A DNA stretch of 64,000 nucleotides from Cytobacillus massiliigabonensis (GCF_900199725.1 NZ_LT904904.1:1765932-1829931), one strand, 5' to 3'; shown: positions 9,225 through 18,427, numbered from the stretch's first letter. Program-made: numbers and translations. Notes: generated by a model from the sequence alone, not told the origin.

Positions 9225-10277
9225 ATGGTGTCTAGATCAAAAAGAAAATGGGATCATATTCGTCTTGCTCTAGCAACTGGGCAGGAAAGAAAAGCTGGCT
9301 TTGAGGATATTACATTTATCCATCAAAGCTTGCCAAATACTTCTTTAGAGCAGGTAAAGCTGGACACGAAAATTGGCGGACTTTCTGTAAGTTCGCCAAT
9401 TTTTATCAATGCCATGACTGGCGGCGGCGGTGACCGTACTTTAGAGATCAATCGAGATCTTGCAGTTGCTGCTAAAGAATTGGGAATGGCGATTTCAGTT
9501 GGCTCACAAATGTCTGCCTTAAAGGATCCGACAGAAGCAGAATCGTATCGAGTAATTCGACATATATACCCAAGTGGAATTGTCATTGGAAATTTAGGAA
9601 GTGAGGCAACAATTGATCAGGCAAAAGCAGCGGTTGATATGATTGATGCAAATGTGCTGCAAATACATTTAAATGTTGTGCAAGAGTTGACGATGCCTGA
9701 AGGAGATCGGAATTTTTGCTCTGCGCTCACCCGAATCGAGGATATTGTAAAAGGTGTATCTGTCCCAATTATAGTTAAAGAAGTTGGGTTCGGTATGAAT
9801 AAAGAAACGGTAGCAAAGCTCCTATCCATTGGTGTTTCTGCAGTTGATGTAGGGGGATTTGGCGGAACAAACTTTGCTAAGATTGAAAATAATCGGCGGG
9901 AGAGTGCATTTTCCTTCTTTAATGACTGGGGAATTCCAACCACCGTATCAATAGCAGAAGCAAAAGCTGCAGGTGGAGAGTTTTCGGTGTTGGGCTCTGG
10001 CGGGATACAGAACAGTTTGGATATAGTCAAGGCAATTGCCCTAGGTGCTGATGCTGTAGGTGTAGCAGGCTATTTCTTGAAAATTCTTATGAAAGAGGGG
10101 GTTGAAGCTTTAATAGAGGAGCTTCATCTCATTCATAGAGAAATCGCAATGATAATGACCGCACTTGGTGCTAGAAATATGAAAGAGCTTCAACAAGCCC
10201 CGATAATTATTTCTGGTAAAACCCATCATTGGTTAAATGAAAGAAAAATAGATACGAAGCAATATAGCCAAAGATAA
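9225..10277 (+). CDS. fni: Type 2 isopentenyl-diphosphate delta-isomerase
   Basis: FMN- and NADPH-dependent isomerase interconverting IPP and DMAPP, supplying prenyl chains for the heptaprenyl menaquinone side chain made by hepS/hepT further on. The 350-aa TIM-barrel protein has INAMTGGG, VKEVGFGM, and VDVGGFGGTNFAKIEN, the FMN/phosphate-binding blocks of the IDI-2 family. It starts 9 bases after ypfD with only a weak TGGTGAT ribosome-binding site, suggesting some translational coupling. Confidence 0.93.
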   Translation: MVSRSKRKWDHIRLALATGQERKAGFEDITFIHQSLPNTSLEQVKLDTKIGGLSVSSPIFINAMTGGGGDRTLEINRDLAVAAKELGMAISVGSQMSALKDPTEAESYRVIRHIYPSGIVIGNLGSEATIDQAKAAVDMIDANVLQIHLNVVQELTMPEGDRNFCSALTRIEDIVKGVSVPIIVKEVGFGMNKETVAKLLSIGVSAVDVGGFGGTNFAKIENNRRESAFSFFNDWGIPTTVSIAEAKAAGGEFSVLGSGGIQNSLDIVKAIALGADAVGVAGYFLKILMKEGVEALIEELHLIHREIAMIMTALGARNMKELQQAPIIISGKTHHWLNERKIDTKQYSQR

Positions 10278-10283
10278 TATATC

Positions 10284-10318
10284 GAAAGGTTCTCGCATTT
10301 TGCGAGAACCTTTTTTTG
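10284..10318 (+). terminator. Terminator after fni
   Basis: A 13-bp stem (AAAGGTTCTCGCA / TGCGAGAACCTTT) with a 3-base loop, then a T run. Confidence 0.92.
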
Positions 10319-10459
10319 TTAAAGCTTATTATTATTCAAATCTCTAGCCTCTTCAGGACTCTGCATCTTAGTAGCACCAGGATAATGGAGGGCTTGGTCA
10401 CGGTCTGATTCCACCCTTTTACTTTGCTTTAATTTTCTTTCCTGACGATCTTTACCCAT
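10319..10459 (-). CDS. ypzI: Small conserved protein YpzI
   Basis: A 46-codon minus-strand gene starts ATG at 10459, eight bases after a strong GAGGAGGTG ribosome-binding site, and ends TAA at 10319. The product is very polar, begins MGKDRQERK, and contains VESDRDQ and HYPGAT followed by SPEEAR, which I recognise as the YpzI family seen at this position in Bacillus. Function is unknown. Its stop lies just past the fni terminator, so it is convergent with fni and divergent from yphA. Confidence 0.82.
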   Translation of the reverse strand: MGKDRQERKLKQSKRVESDRDQALHYPGATKMQSPEEARDLNNNKL

Positions 10460-10588
10460 CAAAAACACCTCCTCTTTATAACATGGAACGTGCTTGATGA
10501 ATTTAATCGTTAATTTAATTATTTCTATAAATTAAAGATTAAAGTACATATCAGGCAGGCATAATGGGAATAGTAGGAGGTGAGTGTT

Positions 10589-11197
10589 TTGGAGGGATTA
10601 ACCTTTTATTGGGTTTCCTGGTTTTTTTGGATAGCGGCGACCTTTTTTATGGATAAAAATCATCATTCTAGGTTTGCGCTTTCATTGTATCTTTTGTTAT
10701 TAATAATTGCCTCTCCATACACAATTGCACTTTTTGATTTTGATCTATCAATCGCTGGTTTATTTCTTTGTTGTCCACTATTTTATTTTGCCTCACGTCT
10801 AGATTGGCAAAAGATGATTTATTTGTTTATTTGTTCTTTTATTATTATGCTGGCATACGTTTGTTTCCATTTATTTGAGCTATTTGACCCTGTTTGGCTT
10901 ATATTTCCCCGTAATTGGATGCTTGCCGTCATACTGCTTATCATGTCTCTTCTTTTACATGGAAAAAAACGATATCGATTGTTTATTGTTGTGCTTGGAT
11001 CACTCCAAGGTGAGTTTTTGTATGCACTTATTTTAAGTGAATATTCATTTCCGTACGTAATTGCTTCATTGGCATTCTTAGATGTCCTTTCACTTTCAGC
11101 CATTCTCCTTGCTTTATGGAATGGAATTGAATTCTTAGCTTCATTCTATGAAAGACATTTTAATCTACTGGAAAGGGAGAAACAAAAACTATCATGA
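10589..11197 (+). CDS. yphA: Integral membrane protein YphA
   Basis: The 202-aa protein is almost wholly hydrophobic with about six membrane segments and no known enzymatic motif. The TTG at 10589 is chosen because AGGAGG ends eight bases earlier; a GTG at 10580 in the same frame overlaps that ribosome-binding site. The stop overlaps the seaA ATG by four bases, so yphA-seaA-ypzH form an operon. Function is unknown. Confidence 0.8.
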   Translation: MEGLTFYWVSWFFWIAATFFMDKNHHSRFALSLYLLLLIIASPYTIALFDFDLSIAGLFLCCPLFYFASRLDWQKMIYLFICSFIIMLAYVCFHLFELFDPVWLIFPRNWMLAVILLIMSLLLHGKKRYRLFIVVLGSLQGEFLYALILSEYSFPYVIASLAFLDVLSLSAILLALWNGIEFLASFYERHFNLLEREKQKLS

Positions 11198-12087
11198 ATG
11201 AATATACTTTACCGATTATATTCGGGATCACAATAGGCACATTAACAAGAATATATATGCTAAGGACAGATTACCGTCAGTACCCAACCTATCTTCATGG
11301 GAAAATTATTCATACAGCACTTGGTTTTATAGCAGCAGGACTTGGTTCAGTTGCAATCCCATCTATCCTTAATGAAGAATTTACAGCTATTACGTTTCTA
11401 ACATTAGCAGCTTCTCAGTTTCGAGAGGTAAGGAATATGGAAAGAAATACATTAACTGAACTGGACAGCTACGAAATGGTGCCTAGAGGCAAGACTTATA
11501 TTGAAGGAATCGCTATTGCTTTTGAGAGCAGAAATTATTTAGTCATCTTAACCTCGCTAGTCAGCGTTCTAGGCTATCTACTATTCAATATTTGGGCTGG
11601 CCTTGCATTTGCAGTGATTGCTTTAATCATTTCAAGAGTCCTAATGTCAGGCGGCAAATTAGGGGATATAGTAGATATTGAATATGTTAAACCTCACTTT
11701 GAAGGTGCAGGTTTATATGTTGATAATATTTATATAATGAATATCGGACTCCCGCAAAGGCAAGAGGAAGTTTTAAAATATGGAATGGGATTTATTCTTA
11801 AACCAAAGAATTTTAATGCTCGCTCAACTATTGCAAATTTAGGACAGAGACAAGCGATCCTACATGATGTTTCTACTGCATTAGGGGTTTATCGTGATTC
11901 AGGAACACCTGCACTTGTGCCGCTCGCCAAAAGAGACTTAAATGATGGGAGAGTAGGAGTGTTCGTCTTGCCGCAAGAGGAAAATATCGATAAAGCATTA
12001 AAGATCATAGGTGCAGTACCAACCCTTGAAAATGCGATACGGATGCCTACTGAAAGAAATGCTTCAGAAGAAAGGGGGCAAACGTGA
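11194..12087 (+). CDS. seaA: YIEGIA-family membrane protein (YphB/SeaA, spore envelope assembly)
   Basis: The 297-aa protein contains the family-naming YIEGIA motif (residues about 107-112), four to five membrane segments in the first 150 residues, and a soluble C-terminal half. B. subtilis YphB (SeaA) is linked to spore envelope assembly. It is translationally coupled to yphA upstream and to ypzH downstream (overlapping stop/start). Confidence 0.8.
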   Translation: MNEYTLPIIFGITIGTLTRIYMLRTDYRQYPTYLHGKIIHTALGFIAAGLGSVAIPSILNEEFTAITFLTLAASQFREVRNMERNTLTELDSYEMVPRGKTYIEGIAIAFESRNYLVILTSLVSVLGYLLFNIWAGLAFAVIALIISRVLMSGGKLGDIVDIEYVKPHFEGAGLYVDNIYIMNIGLPQRQEEVLKYGMGFILKPKNFNARSTIANLGQRQAILHDVSTALGVYRDSGTPALVPLAKRDLNDGRVGVFVLPQEENIDKALKIIGAVPTLENAIRMPTERNASEERGQT

Positions 12088-12272
12088 TGGTGCTGGAAAA
12101 ATATATTCTTGCTGTTATTACGACAAATCCATCAAAGGTACCAAGTGGTGCAACTGTATTCTCTTGTGACAGCAAAGAAGAAATGGAATCGGTCGCTGCC
12201 AATCTTGAAGCTATTCTTGATGGGATTGCCCATGCATTAAACGAAGAATTGTATGTAATTGTGAAACATTAA
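12087..12272 (+). CDS. ypzH: YpzH, capping complex subunit for YIEGIA
   Basis: A 61-aa soluble protein starts at the ATG whose first base is the last base of the seaA stop, with AAAGGGGG eight bases before it. It is predicted to partner the YIEGIA membrane protein, from gene pairing and the family name; the biochemical role is not known to me. A terminator follows after about 60 bases. Confidence 0.72.
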   Translation: MVLEKYILAVITTNPSKVPSGATVFSCDSKEEMESVAANLEAILDGIAHALNEELYVIVKH

Positions 12273-12331
12273 CCACTCTGCCAAGTTTTTCATTGATAGT
12301 ATGGTACTGCTTTGATAATATAATGAAGTTA

Positions 12332-12361
12332 GGCCCTTCTATTAAAGAAGGGTTTATTTTA
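12332..12361 (+). terminator. Terminator after ypzH
   Basis: CCCTTCT pairs with AGAAGGG over a five-base loop, followed by TTTATTTTAT. Confidence 0.75.
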
Positions 12362-12457
12362 TAAATGATGACTTTTGCACGTTCTTAGGCTTCGGTTTAA
12401 AATAAATTGGAATGTTTAAGTAATGTTTGAAAGAAATAAGGTAAAGGGGTGATGTTC

Positions 12458-13768
12458 ATGGCAAAACCAGTAGTGGCAATTGTCGGACGTCCAAACGTTG
12501 GAAAATCAACAATTTTCAACAGAATTGTAGGTTCACGAATTTCAATTGTTGAAGATATTCCTGGTGTAACAAGGGATCGTATATACAGTTCAGGGGAATG
12601 GTTAACACATGAATTTAATATTATTGATACAGGTGGAATCGATATAGGGGACGAGCCTTTCTTGGAGCAAATTCGCCAGCAGGCTGAAATTGCAATTGAC
12701 GAAGCAGATGTAATTATTTTTCTTACAAACGGAAGAGAAGGGGTAACATCTGCAGATGAAGAGGTAGCAAAAATCCTTTATAAAGCAAAGAAGCCTGTTG
12801 TACTAGCTGTAAATAAAATTGACAATCCAGAAATGAAGGATCAGATTTACGATTTCTATGCATTAGGATTTGGGGAACCATTCCCAATTTCAGGTTCTCA
12901 TGGGTTAGGGCTTGGTGATTTACTGGATGAAGCTGCCAAACACTTCCCGAAATCTGGGCAAAAGGATTATGAGGATGATGTAATTAAGTTTTCATTGATT
13001 GGTCGTCCAAATGTAGGGAAATCCTCTCTTGTGAATGCAATACTTGGCGAAGAGCGAGTAATCGTGAGCAATATTGCCGGTACAACGAGAGATGCCATTG
13101 ATTCTCAGCTTAAATTCAATGGGAATAAATATGTCATTATTGATACTGCAGGAATGCGGAAAAAAGGGAAAGTGTACGAGACAACTGAAAAATATAGTGT
13201 TCTACGTGCATTAAGAGCTATCGAACGTTCGGATGTTGTTCTCGTTGTTATTGATGGCGAGGAAGGAATAATTGAGCAGGATAAACGGATTGCTGGGTAT
13301 GCGCATGAAGCGGGCAGAGCAGTTGTTATTGTAGTAAATAAGTGGGATGCTGTTGAAAAAGACGAGAAAACAATGAAAGAGTTTGAACAAAAAATTCGCG
13401 AGCACTTCTTATTCCTTGATTATGCTCCAATTGTTTTCTTATCTGCAAAAACAAAAAAACGTATTCATACGTTAATTCCAATGATTGATAAAGTAAGTGA
13501 AAATCACGCACTGCGTGTGGAAACTAGTGTGCTTAATGATGTCATAATGGACGCTGTGGCGATGAATCCGACTCCTACAGATAAAGGAAAGCGTCTAAGA
13601 ATATATTATGCAACACAAGTAGCTGTTAAGCCGCCTGCCTTTGTCGTGTTTGTAAACGATCCAGAACTTCTCCATTTCTCATATGAGCGTTTCTTGGAAA
13701 ATAGAATCAGAGATGCTTTCGGCTTTGAAGGAACACCGATTAAGATATTCGCTAGAGAGAGAAAATAA
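12458..13768 (+). CDS. der: Ribosome biogenesis GTPase Der (EngA)
   Basis: Essential GTPase for 50S subunit maturation. The 436-aa protein has two tandem G domains, each with GRPNVGKS (residues 10-17 and about 183-190), DTGG/DTAG switch motifs and NKID/NKWD specificity motifs, then a KH-like C-terminal domain ending KIFARERK. The third in-frame start ([10 protein letters not shown]) is chosen because AAAGGGGTGAT is correctly spaced from it. No terminator is seen before gpsA; a repeat element lies between. Confidence 0.96.
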   Translation: MAKPVVAIVGRPNVGKSTIFNRIVGSRISIVEDIPGVTRDRIYSSGEWLTHEFNIIDTGGIDIGDEPFLEQIRQQAEIAIDEADVIIFLTNGREGVTSADEEVAKILYKAKKPVVLAVNKIDNPEMKDQIYDFYALGFGEPFPISGSHGLGLGDLLDEAAKHFPKSGQKDYEDDVIKFSLIGRPNVGKSSLVNAILGEERVIVSNIAGTTRDAIDSQLKFNGNKYVIIDTAGMRKKGKVYETTEKYSVLRALRAIERSDVVLVVIDGEEGIIEQDKRIAGYAHEAGRAVVIVVNKWDAVEKDEKTMKEFEQKIREHFLFLDYAPIVFLSAKTKKRIHTLIPMIDKVSENHALRVETSVLNDVIMDAVAMNPTPTDKGKRLRIYYATQVAVKPPAFVVFVNDPELLHFSYERFLENRIRDAFGFEGTPIKIFARERK

Positions 13769-13770
13769 CT

Positions 13771-13892
13771 AGAAAAGCGAAGCGGCTTGCCCAGGGGCGA
13801 CAAGCATAAGACAAGCTGCCGTGGAGGTTGTACTTTAACCTCCATGACGGAATGGCTTAGACCAAAGAGCCCCTAGCCGCTGCAGCTGGACA
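13771..13892 (-). repeat. Interspersed intergenic repeat family 1, copy in der-gpsA gap
   Basis: In reverse orientation this copy runs from GTCCAGCTGCAGCGG to CGCTTTTC and contains a central hairpin (GAGGTTGTACTTTAACCTC). Related copies lie at 18428, 19007, 56403 and 63890. No open reading frame of note is in it. Family membership rests on shared ends (TCTAGCTCCAGCG and GCGGCTT/CGCTTTTC) and shared order of internal blocks. Confidence 0.75.
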
Positions 13893-13946
13893 GAGAAAAG
13901 CGGAGCGGCTTGCCTAAGGTATAGACCTAGCCGTACTAGTTAGACA
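13893..13946 (-). repeat. Family 1 repeat, internally deleted copy
   Basis: A second shorter copy abuts the previous one: AAAAGCGGAGCGGCTTGCC and a CTAGCCG...CTAGTTAGACA end are present while the middle with the hairpin is missing. It ends 24 bases before gpsA. Confidence 0.6.
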
Positions 13947-13970
13947 ATATCAATTAAAGGTAGTGATCTT

Positions 13971-15011
13971 ATGGAGCGGAAAAGGGAAAGCATTGCTGTC
14001 ATTGGAGCTGGCAGTTGGGGAACTGCTTTAGCAATGGTGTTAGCAGATAATAATCATGATGTAAAGCTCTGGGGACATAACCCTGACCAAATCAAAGAAA
14101 TAAATGAACACCATACAAATAAAAAATATTTGCCAGATATCCTCCTTCCAGAAGGAATCAAAGGGATTGCTTCACTAGAGGAAGCATTATTTGGAGTAAA
14201 CACAATTATTCTTGCGGTTCCTACGAAAGCGATAAGAGAAGTTATTGGCAATATTAGTGCCATTAGAAAAGAACCTTTAACGGTTGTTCATGTGAGTAAA
14301 GGGATTGAACCTGATACGCTTCTGCGCATCTCTGAAATGATCGAAGAAGCAATGCCTGATAGCCTTTTAGCAAACGTAGTTGTGCTTTCAGGTCCAAGTC
14401 ATGCGGAAGAGGTTAGTTTAAGGCATCCGACAACAGTTACAGTCTCTTCTAAAAATATGGCTGCTGCTGATCAAGTTCAAGACTTATTTATTAATAATAA
14501 TTTCCGTGTGTATACTAACCCAGATATTATTGGGGTTGAAATCGGCGGAGCACTTAAAAATATTATTGCCCTTGCTGCTGGGATTACCGATGGTTTAGGA
14601 TACGGAGATAACGCTAAGGCAGCCTTGATTACTCGGGGGTTAGCTGAAATTGCCCGCTTAGGAATGAAAATGGGTGCAAGCCCGCTAACTTTTTCTGGGC
14701 TAACTGGGATAGGTGACTTAATTGTGACATGCACGAGTGTCCATTCCCGCAATTGGAGAGCGGGCCATTTACTTGGTAAAGGGCATAATCTTCAAGAGGT
14801 TTTGGATAATATGGGAATGGTTGTTGAAGGAGTAAGAACTACAAAAGCTGCAAAGCAGCTGGCTGAAAAATATGAAGTGAACATGCCGATAGCTGATGCT
14901 CTATATGACGTATTATTTAATAATATCAGCACGAAGGATGCTGTTGACCGCTTGATGGCTCGTGGAAAAAAGGATGAAATGGAAGACCTCACAAACGTTC
15001 TCGATATGTAA
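13971..15011 (+). CDS. gpsA: NAD(P)-dependent glycerol-3-phosphate dehydrogenase
   Basis: Reduces dihydroxyacetone phosphate to sn-glycerol 3-phosphate for phospholipid synthesis. The 346-aa protein has the Rossmann motif GAGSWG (residues 12-17), SGPSHAEEV, and the catalytic lysine segment [13 protein letters not shown], followed by the helical substrate domain. AAAGGTAGTGAT precedes the ATG. Confidence 0.95.
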   Translation: MERKRESIAVIGAGSWGTALAMVLADNNHDVKLWGHNPDQIKEINEHHTNKKYLPDILLPEGIKGIASLEEALFGVNTIILAVPTKAIREVIGNISAIRKEPLTVVHVSKGIEPDTLLRISEMIEEAMPDSLLANVVVLSGPSHAEEVSLRHPTTVTVSSKNMAAADQVQDLFINNNFRVYTNPDIIGVEIGGALKNIIALAAGITDGLGYGDNAKAALITRGLAEIARLGMKMGASPLTFSGLTGIGDLIVTCTSVHSRNWRAGHLLGKGHNLQEVLDNMGMVVEGVRTTKAAKQLAEKYEVNMPIADALYDVLFNNISTKDAVDRLMARGKKDEMEDLTNVLDM

Positions 15012-15077
15012 GTTATTAGTACCCATGTAAATAAATATTTGAAATATAGGCATTCGAGGATGCGAGAAAGTAACAAA

Positions 15078-15092
15078 TTGCATACAATGCAA
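15078..15092. other. Short perfect palindrome downstream of gpsA
   Basis: TTGCAT and ATGCAA flank ACA. It lies in the 386-base gap after gpsA, before the gpsA terminator. It could be a protein-binding site or part of the gpsA 3' untranslated region; nothing further supports either. Confidence 0.3.
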
Positions 15093-15139
15093 CGAAGCAA
15101 ACTGGTGAAATGAACAGGGTAATAGGGTTATTTAGTCAC

Positions 15140-15183
15140 AGGCTGAGTTAAAGAATTGCCCCTCTTTAACTTAGCTTTTTTTT
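15140..15183 (+). terminator. Terminator after gpsA
   Basis: GCTGAGTTAAAG pairs with CTTTAACTTAGC (one G-U pair) followed by eight T. It lies about 130 bases after the gpsA stop. Confidence 0.85.
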
Positions 15184-15186
15184 GTA

Positions 15187-15315
15187 AAAAATTTATGGCC
15201 GATCTGATTAATTGAACAAGCCTTTATGTACGAAGTAATACCAGTGCAGAGAAATTAAGCAGACCGAAATTATATGCTAGGTTGTGAGCTGTTCATGATC
15301 ATTTTTTGTTAGACA
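15187..15315 (+). repeat. Interspersed intergenic repeat family 2, copy A
   Basis: About 125 bases match the segment at 36231-36357 with interspersed substitutions and small gaps. Shared blocks include TCTGATTAATT, ACAAGCCTTTA, GTACGAA and GCAGACCGAAAT. The CCGATCTG and CAGACCG ends of the first half can pair. No coding potential is apparent. It lies after the gpsA terminator and before yphE. Confidence 0.75.
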
Positions 15316-15397
15316 TGATTTAGGGACAGAAACATCGTTTTTGTGCCAAACGTCTTGGTGATATGATATAATACTCACGGAAAAAGGAGTTGAAAAT

Positions 15398-15598
15398 ATG
15401 TCACCATCATTAATGAAAATGTGGATATCACTTGCGTCCATGGGGTTTATGTTTTTGGCCATAATACTGATATATTTTAGTCGTTATAAATTAGGCGGAG
15501 TTTTTAAGTTTATTACTGCTTTAGTTGCCTATATCTTAATGATTGTATCAGGAATTATCATATTTCTTGTTGTCTTTAGCGGTCCTACCCCTGAATAG
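15398..15598 (+). CDS. yphE: Small membrane protein YphE (DUF2768)
   Basis: The 66-aa protein has two membrane helices (about 8-25 and 36-58) and the DUF2768 appearance (ISLASMGFMFLAI..YFSRYKL). AAAAGGAG precedes the ATG. A TATAAT stands at 15367-15372 without a clear -35 box. It is in the B. subtilis yphE position before yphF. Function unknown. Confidence 0.75.
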   Translation: MSPSLMKMWISLASMGFMFLAIILIYFSRYKLGGVFKFITALVAYILMIVSGIIIFLVVFSGPTPE

Positions 15599-15666
15599 AA
15601 GAAGAGGAATTTAGCGGCCGTCGTATGAAAATACAATAAATACATAGCCAAAAAGGATTGATTCGG

Positions 15667-16380
15667 TTGAAAAAAGAAATACGGCTTCTTTCATTGCTTC
15701 TATTAGCAATAATAGTATTATCGGGGTGCATGTATCCAGAAGAAAGACTTGCAGAAAATCAAATCCCCTATGAAGATCAGATTCAAGCTGTACAATCAGT
15801 AATAGATAAATATAAAGAGGATACAGGCGGACTGCTTCCAATTAAAACAAGGGAGCAAACCACCCCAATTTACCAAAAGTATCCGATTGATTTTAAGATG
15901 GTCGTACCAAAGTATATGGCAGAACCACCGGGAAATGCATTTGAATCTGGGGGCATATTTCAATATGTACTTGTTGATGTAGAAGAAAATCCAACTGTTA
16001 AAATATTTGATTTAAGAATGGCTGAAACGATTCGTGATATAAAGCTGCGGATAAAAACTCAAGGGTATCCGCCGTATAAAGAACAAATTGCCGACCATGT
16101 TTTTTCATTGGATTTTAGAAAATTAGGCTATAAAGAAGACCCTACTGCAAAAAGTCCCTACTCTGGACTTCAACTGCCATTTGTTGTAACAGGAGATGGC
16201 GAGGTTTATGTTGATTATACAAGTGATCTATTTGAAGCAGTAAAAACGAAAAAAATGAATTATAAGCCTGGTGAAGATATTAGAGGGATACTTGCCCGAG
16301 ATTCAGCGTTTGTCCCTGCCTATTCTTTGCCTTATACAATTGATGAGAAAACGAAACAGCCAATCTTTTTGGCGAAATAG
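15667..16380 (+). CDS. yphF: Putative lipoprotein YphF
   Basis: The 237-aa protein begins with a lipoprotein signal (KK, hydrophobic core, lipobox LSGC at about residues 16-19), so it is expected to be anchored outside the membrane. The rest is soluble with no motif I recognise. The TTG at 15667 is preferred: AAAAGG lies 10 bases before it, whereas the in-frame TTG at 15658 would overlap that site. It precedes spoIVA as in B. subtilis. Confidence 0.75.
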   Translation: MKKEIRLLSLLLLAIIVLSGCMYPEERLAENQIPYEDQIQAVQSVIDKYKEDTGGLLPIKTREQTTPIYQKYPIDFKMVVPKYMAEPPGNAFESGGIFQYVLVDVEENPTVKIFDLRMAETIRDIKLRIKTQGYPPYKEQIADHVFSLDFRKLGYKEDPTAKSPYSGLQLPFVVTGDGEVYVDYTSDLFEAVKTKKMNYKPGEDIRGILARDSAFVPAYSLPYTIDEKTKQPIFLAK

Positions 16381-16384
16381 TCAT

Positions 16385-16427
16385 AACCCTTCTTCTGCAA
16401 AATATATTGTAGGAGAAGGGTTTTTTT
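16385..16427 (+). terminator. Terminator after yphF
   Basis: AACCCTTCTTCT pairs with AGGAGAAGGGTT (one G-U) and is followed by seven T. Confidence 0.88.
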
Positions 16428-16505
16428 CTTCGTTGTGAATATAACCATAACTGTAATGAATTAGAAATAAAGTTATTAGTCAATACGGGGTGATTAAAAA
16501 AAACT

Positions 16506-16536
16506 GTCATAACGGAGTAGGACAACATCATAAACA
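16506..16536 (+). promoter_or_regulatory. Candidate sigma-E promoter of spoIVA
   Basis: GTCATAAC and CATAAACA are separated by 15 bases and resemble the sigma-E -35 (RTCATATT) and -10 (CATACANT) boxes. B. subtilis spoIVA is transcribed in the mother cell by sigma-E. The -10 match is imperfect. Confidence 0.4.
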
Positions 16537-16597
16537 TATAATGTCCAAACGTAATTGATAGGATAATTTTATCCCACAGATTTTAGGAGGGGATCAC

Positions 16598-18076
16598 TTG
16601 GAAAAGGTAGATATTTTCAAAGATATTGCCGAAAGAACTGGTGGTGATATCTATTTCGGTGTAGTTGGAGCTGTACGTACTGGCAAATCAACTTTTATAA
16701 AAAAATTTATGGAGCTCGTTGTATTGCCGAACATGAGTAATGAAGCTGACCGCGCTCGCACCCAGGATGAACTCCCTCAAAGTGCGGCCGGTAAAACTAT
16801 CATGACAACCGAACCGAAATTTGTACCAAACCAGGCAGCAACTGTTCATGTGGATGAAGGCTTAGATGTAAACATCCGACTGGTCGATTGTGTCGGCTAC
16901 ACAGTACCAGGGGCAAAGGGTTATGAAGATGAAAATGGACCAAGAATGATTAATACACCATGGTATGAGGAACCAATTCCTTTCCATGAGGCAGCAGAGA
17001 TTGGTACAAGAAAAGTCATTCAAGAGCATTCAACTATTGGGGTTGTAATTACTACGGATGGGACAATTGGTGAAATCCCGCGCAGCAACTACCTTGAAGC
17101 TGAAGGAAGAGTAATTGATGAGCTAAAAGAAGTAGGTAAGCCATTTATTATGGTCATTAATAGTGTTCAGCCGCATCATCCGAATACGGAAGCACTTAGA
17201 AATGAATTGGCTGAAAAATATGATATCCCAGTTCTAGCTATGAGTGTCGAAGGGATGAGGGAATCGGATGTATTAAATGTCATGCGCGAGGCATTATATG
17301 AATTTCCTGTGCTTGAGGTGAATGTGAATTTGCCAAGCTGGGTCATGGTATTACATGAGGACCATTGGTTAAGAGAGAGCTATCAGGAAGCTGTTAAAGA
17401 AACAGTTAAAGATATTAAGCGGCTAAGAGATGTAGATCGAGTGGTCCATCAATTTAGTGATTTCGAATTCATAGACCGTGCTGGCTTAGCAGGAATTGAA
17501 ATGGGTCAGGGAGTAGCGGAAATTGATTTGTTTGCTCCAGATGACCTTTATGATGAAGTATTGAAAGAAATTGTTGGAGTAGAAATTAGAGGGAAAGATC
17601 ATTTACTTGAGCTAATGCAGGATTTTGCCCATGCTAAAACAGAGTATGATCAAATCTCTGATGCTTTGAAAATGGTAAAACAAACGGGTTATGGGATCGC
17701 AGCCCCATCACTATCAGATATGAGTTTGGATGAGCCTGAAATTACTCGCCATGGCTCGAGATTTGGTGTTAGACTAAAGGCGGTTGCCCCGTCCATTCAT
17801 ATGATTAAAGTCGATGTGGAATCTGAATTTTCCCCAATCATTGGAACGGAAAAACAAAGTGAGGAGCTAGTCAGGTATTTGATGCAGGATTTTGAAGATG
17901 ATCCGTTGTCTATTTGGAATTCTGATATTTTTGGACGCAGCTTAAGCTCTATTGTAAGAGAGGGAATTCAGGCGAAATTAGCGATGATGCCGGAAAATGC
18001 CCGTTATAAATTAAAAGAAACGCTTGAAAGAATTATAAATGAAGGTTCGGGCGGATTAATTGCGATAATTTTATAG
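16598..18076 (+). CDS. spoIVA: Stage IV sporulation protein A (spore coat basement ATPase)
   Basis: Mother-cell protein that binds and hydrolyses ATP to polymerise around the forespore as the base layer of the coat and is needed for cortex formation. The 492-aa protein equals the family length. The Walker A GAVRTGKST is at residues 24-32 (Lys30), and the C-terminus GSGGLIAIIL matches the segment that inserts at the forespore surface with SpoVM. The start is TTG after a strong TAGGAGGGGAT. Confidence 0.97.
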   Translation: MEKVDIFKDIAERTGGDIYFGVVGAVRTGKSTFIKKFMELVVLPNMSNEADRARTQDELPQSAAGKTIMTTEPKFVPNQAATVHVDEGLDVNIRLVDCVGYTVPGAKGYEDENGPRMINTPWYEEPIPFHEAAEIGTRKVIQEHSTIGVVITTDGTIGEIPRSNYLEAEGRVIDELKEVGKPFIMVINSVQPHHPNTEALRNELAEKYDIPVLAMSVEGMRESDVLNVMREALYEFPVLEVNVNLPSWVMVLHEDHWLRESYQEAVKETVKDIKRLRDVDRVVHQFSDFEFIDRAGLAGIEMGQGVAEIDLFAPDDLYDEVLKEIVGVEIRGKDHLLELMQDFAHAKTEYDQISDALKMVKQTGYGIAAPSLSDMSLDEPEITRHGSRFGVRLKAVAPSIHMIKVDVESEFSPIIGTEKQSEELVRYLMQDFEDDPLSIWNSDIFGRSLSSIVREGIQAKLAMMPENARYKLKETLERIINEGSGGLIAIIL

Positions 18077-18078
18077 AT

Positions 18079-18108
18079 AAAGGGACTCCATTGGGGGTCT
18101 TTTTCTTG
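18079..18108 (+). terminator. Terminator after spoIVA
   Basis: GACTCC and GGGGTC pair around ATTG, extended by AAAG/CTTT on the outside, followed by TTTTT. Confidence 0.6.
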
Positions 18109-18360
18109 TTTAATTCTCTTTAAACTGAAGGATAAACGCAGATTTTTGTCAAAATATAAGAAAACTTTCCCATTTATACATGAAATATTCTTGATAACCG
18201 CATATGATTGTGATAATCTTTAAACGTAAATTACTAAAATGTGCTCAAACCCTTATTATTAAAGGATTTTTAATACAAATGGATTGATATTTTTTCATTT
18301 TTGATTTATTATTGGGCATGTTAAACAAAAATACCTGAAAACGTTTAGAAATCAGTAAAT

Positions 18361-18389
18361 TTGTTTACAAATGTAAGTAAGAATACTAT
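18361..18389 (+). promoter_or_regulatory. Candidate sigma-A promoter of hbs
   Basis: TTGTTT and TACTAT are separated by 17 bases. It lies 190 bases before the hbs ATG, which would give a long leader that contains a family 1 repeat. Confidence 0.45.
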
Positions 18390-18427
18390 TATGACTTAAG
18401 AAGATTCTACTTTTATGAGTTAGACTG

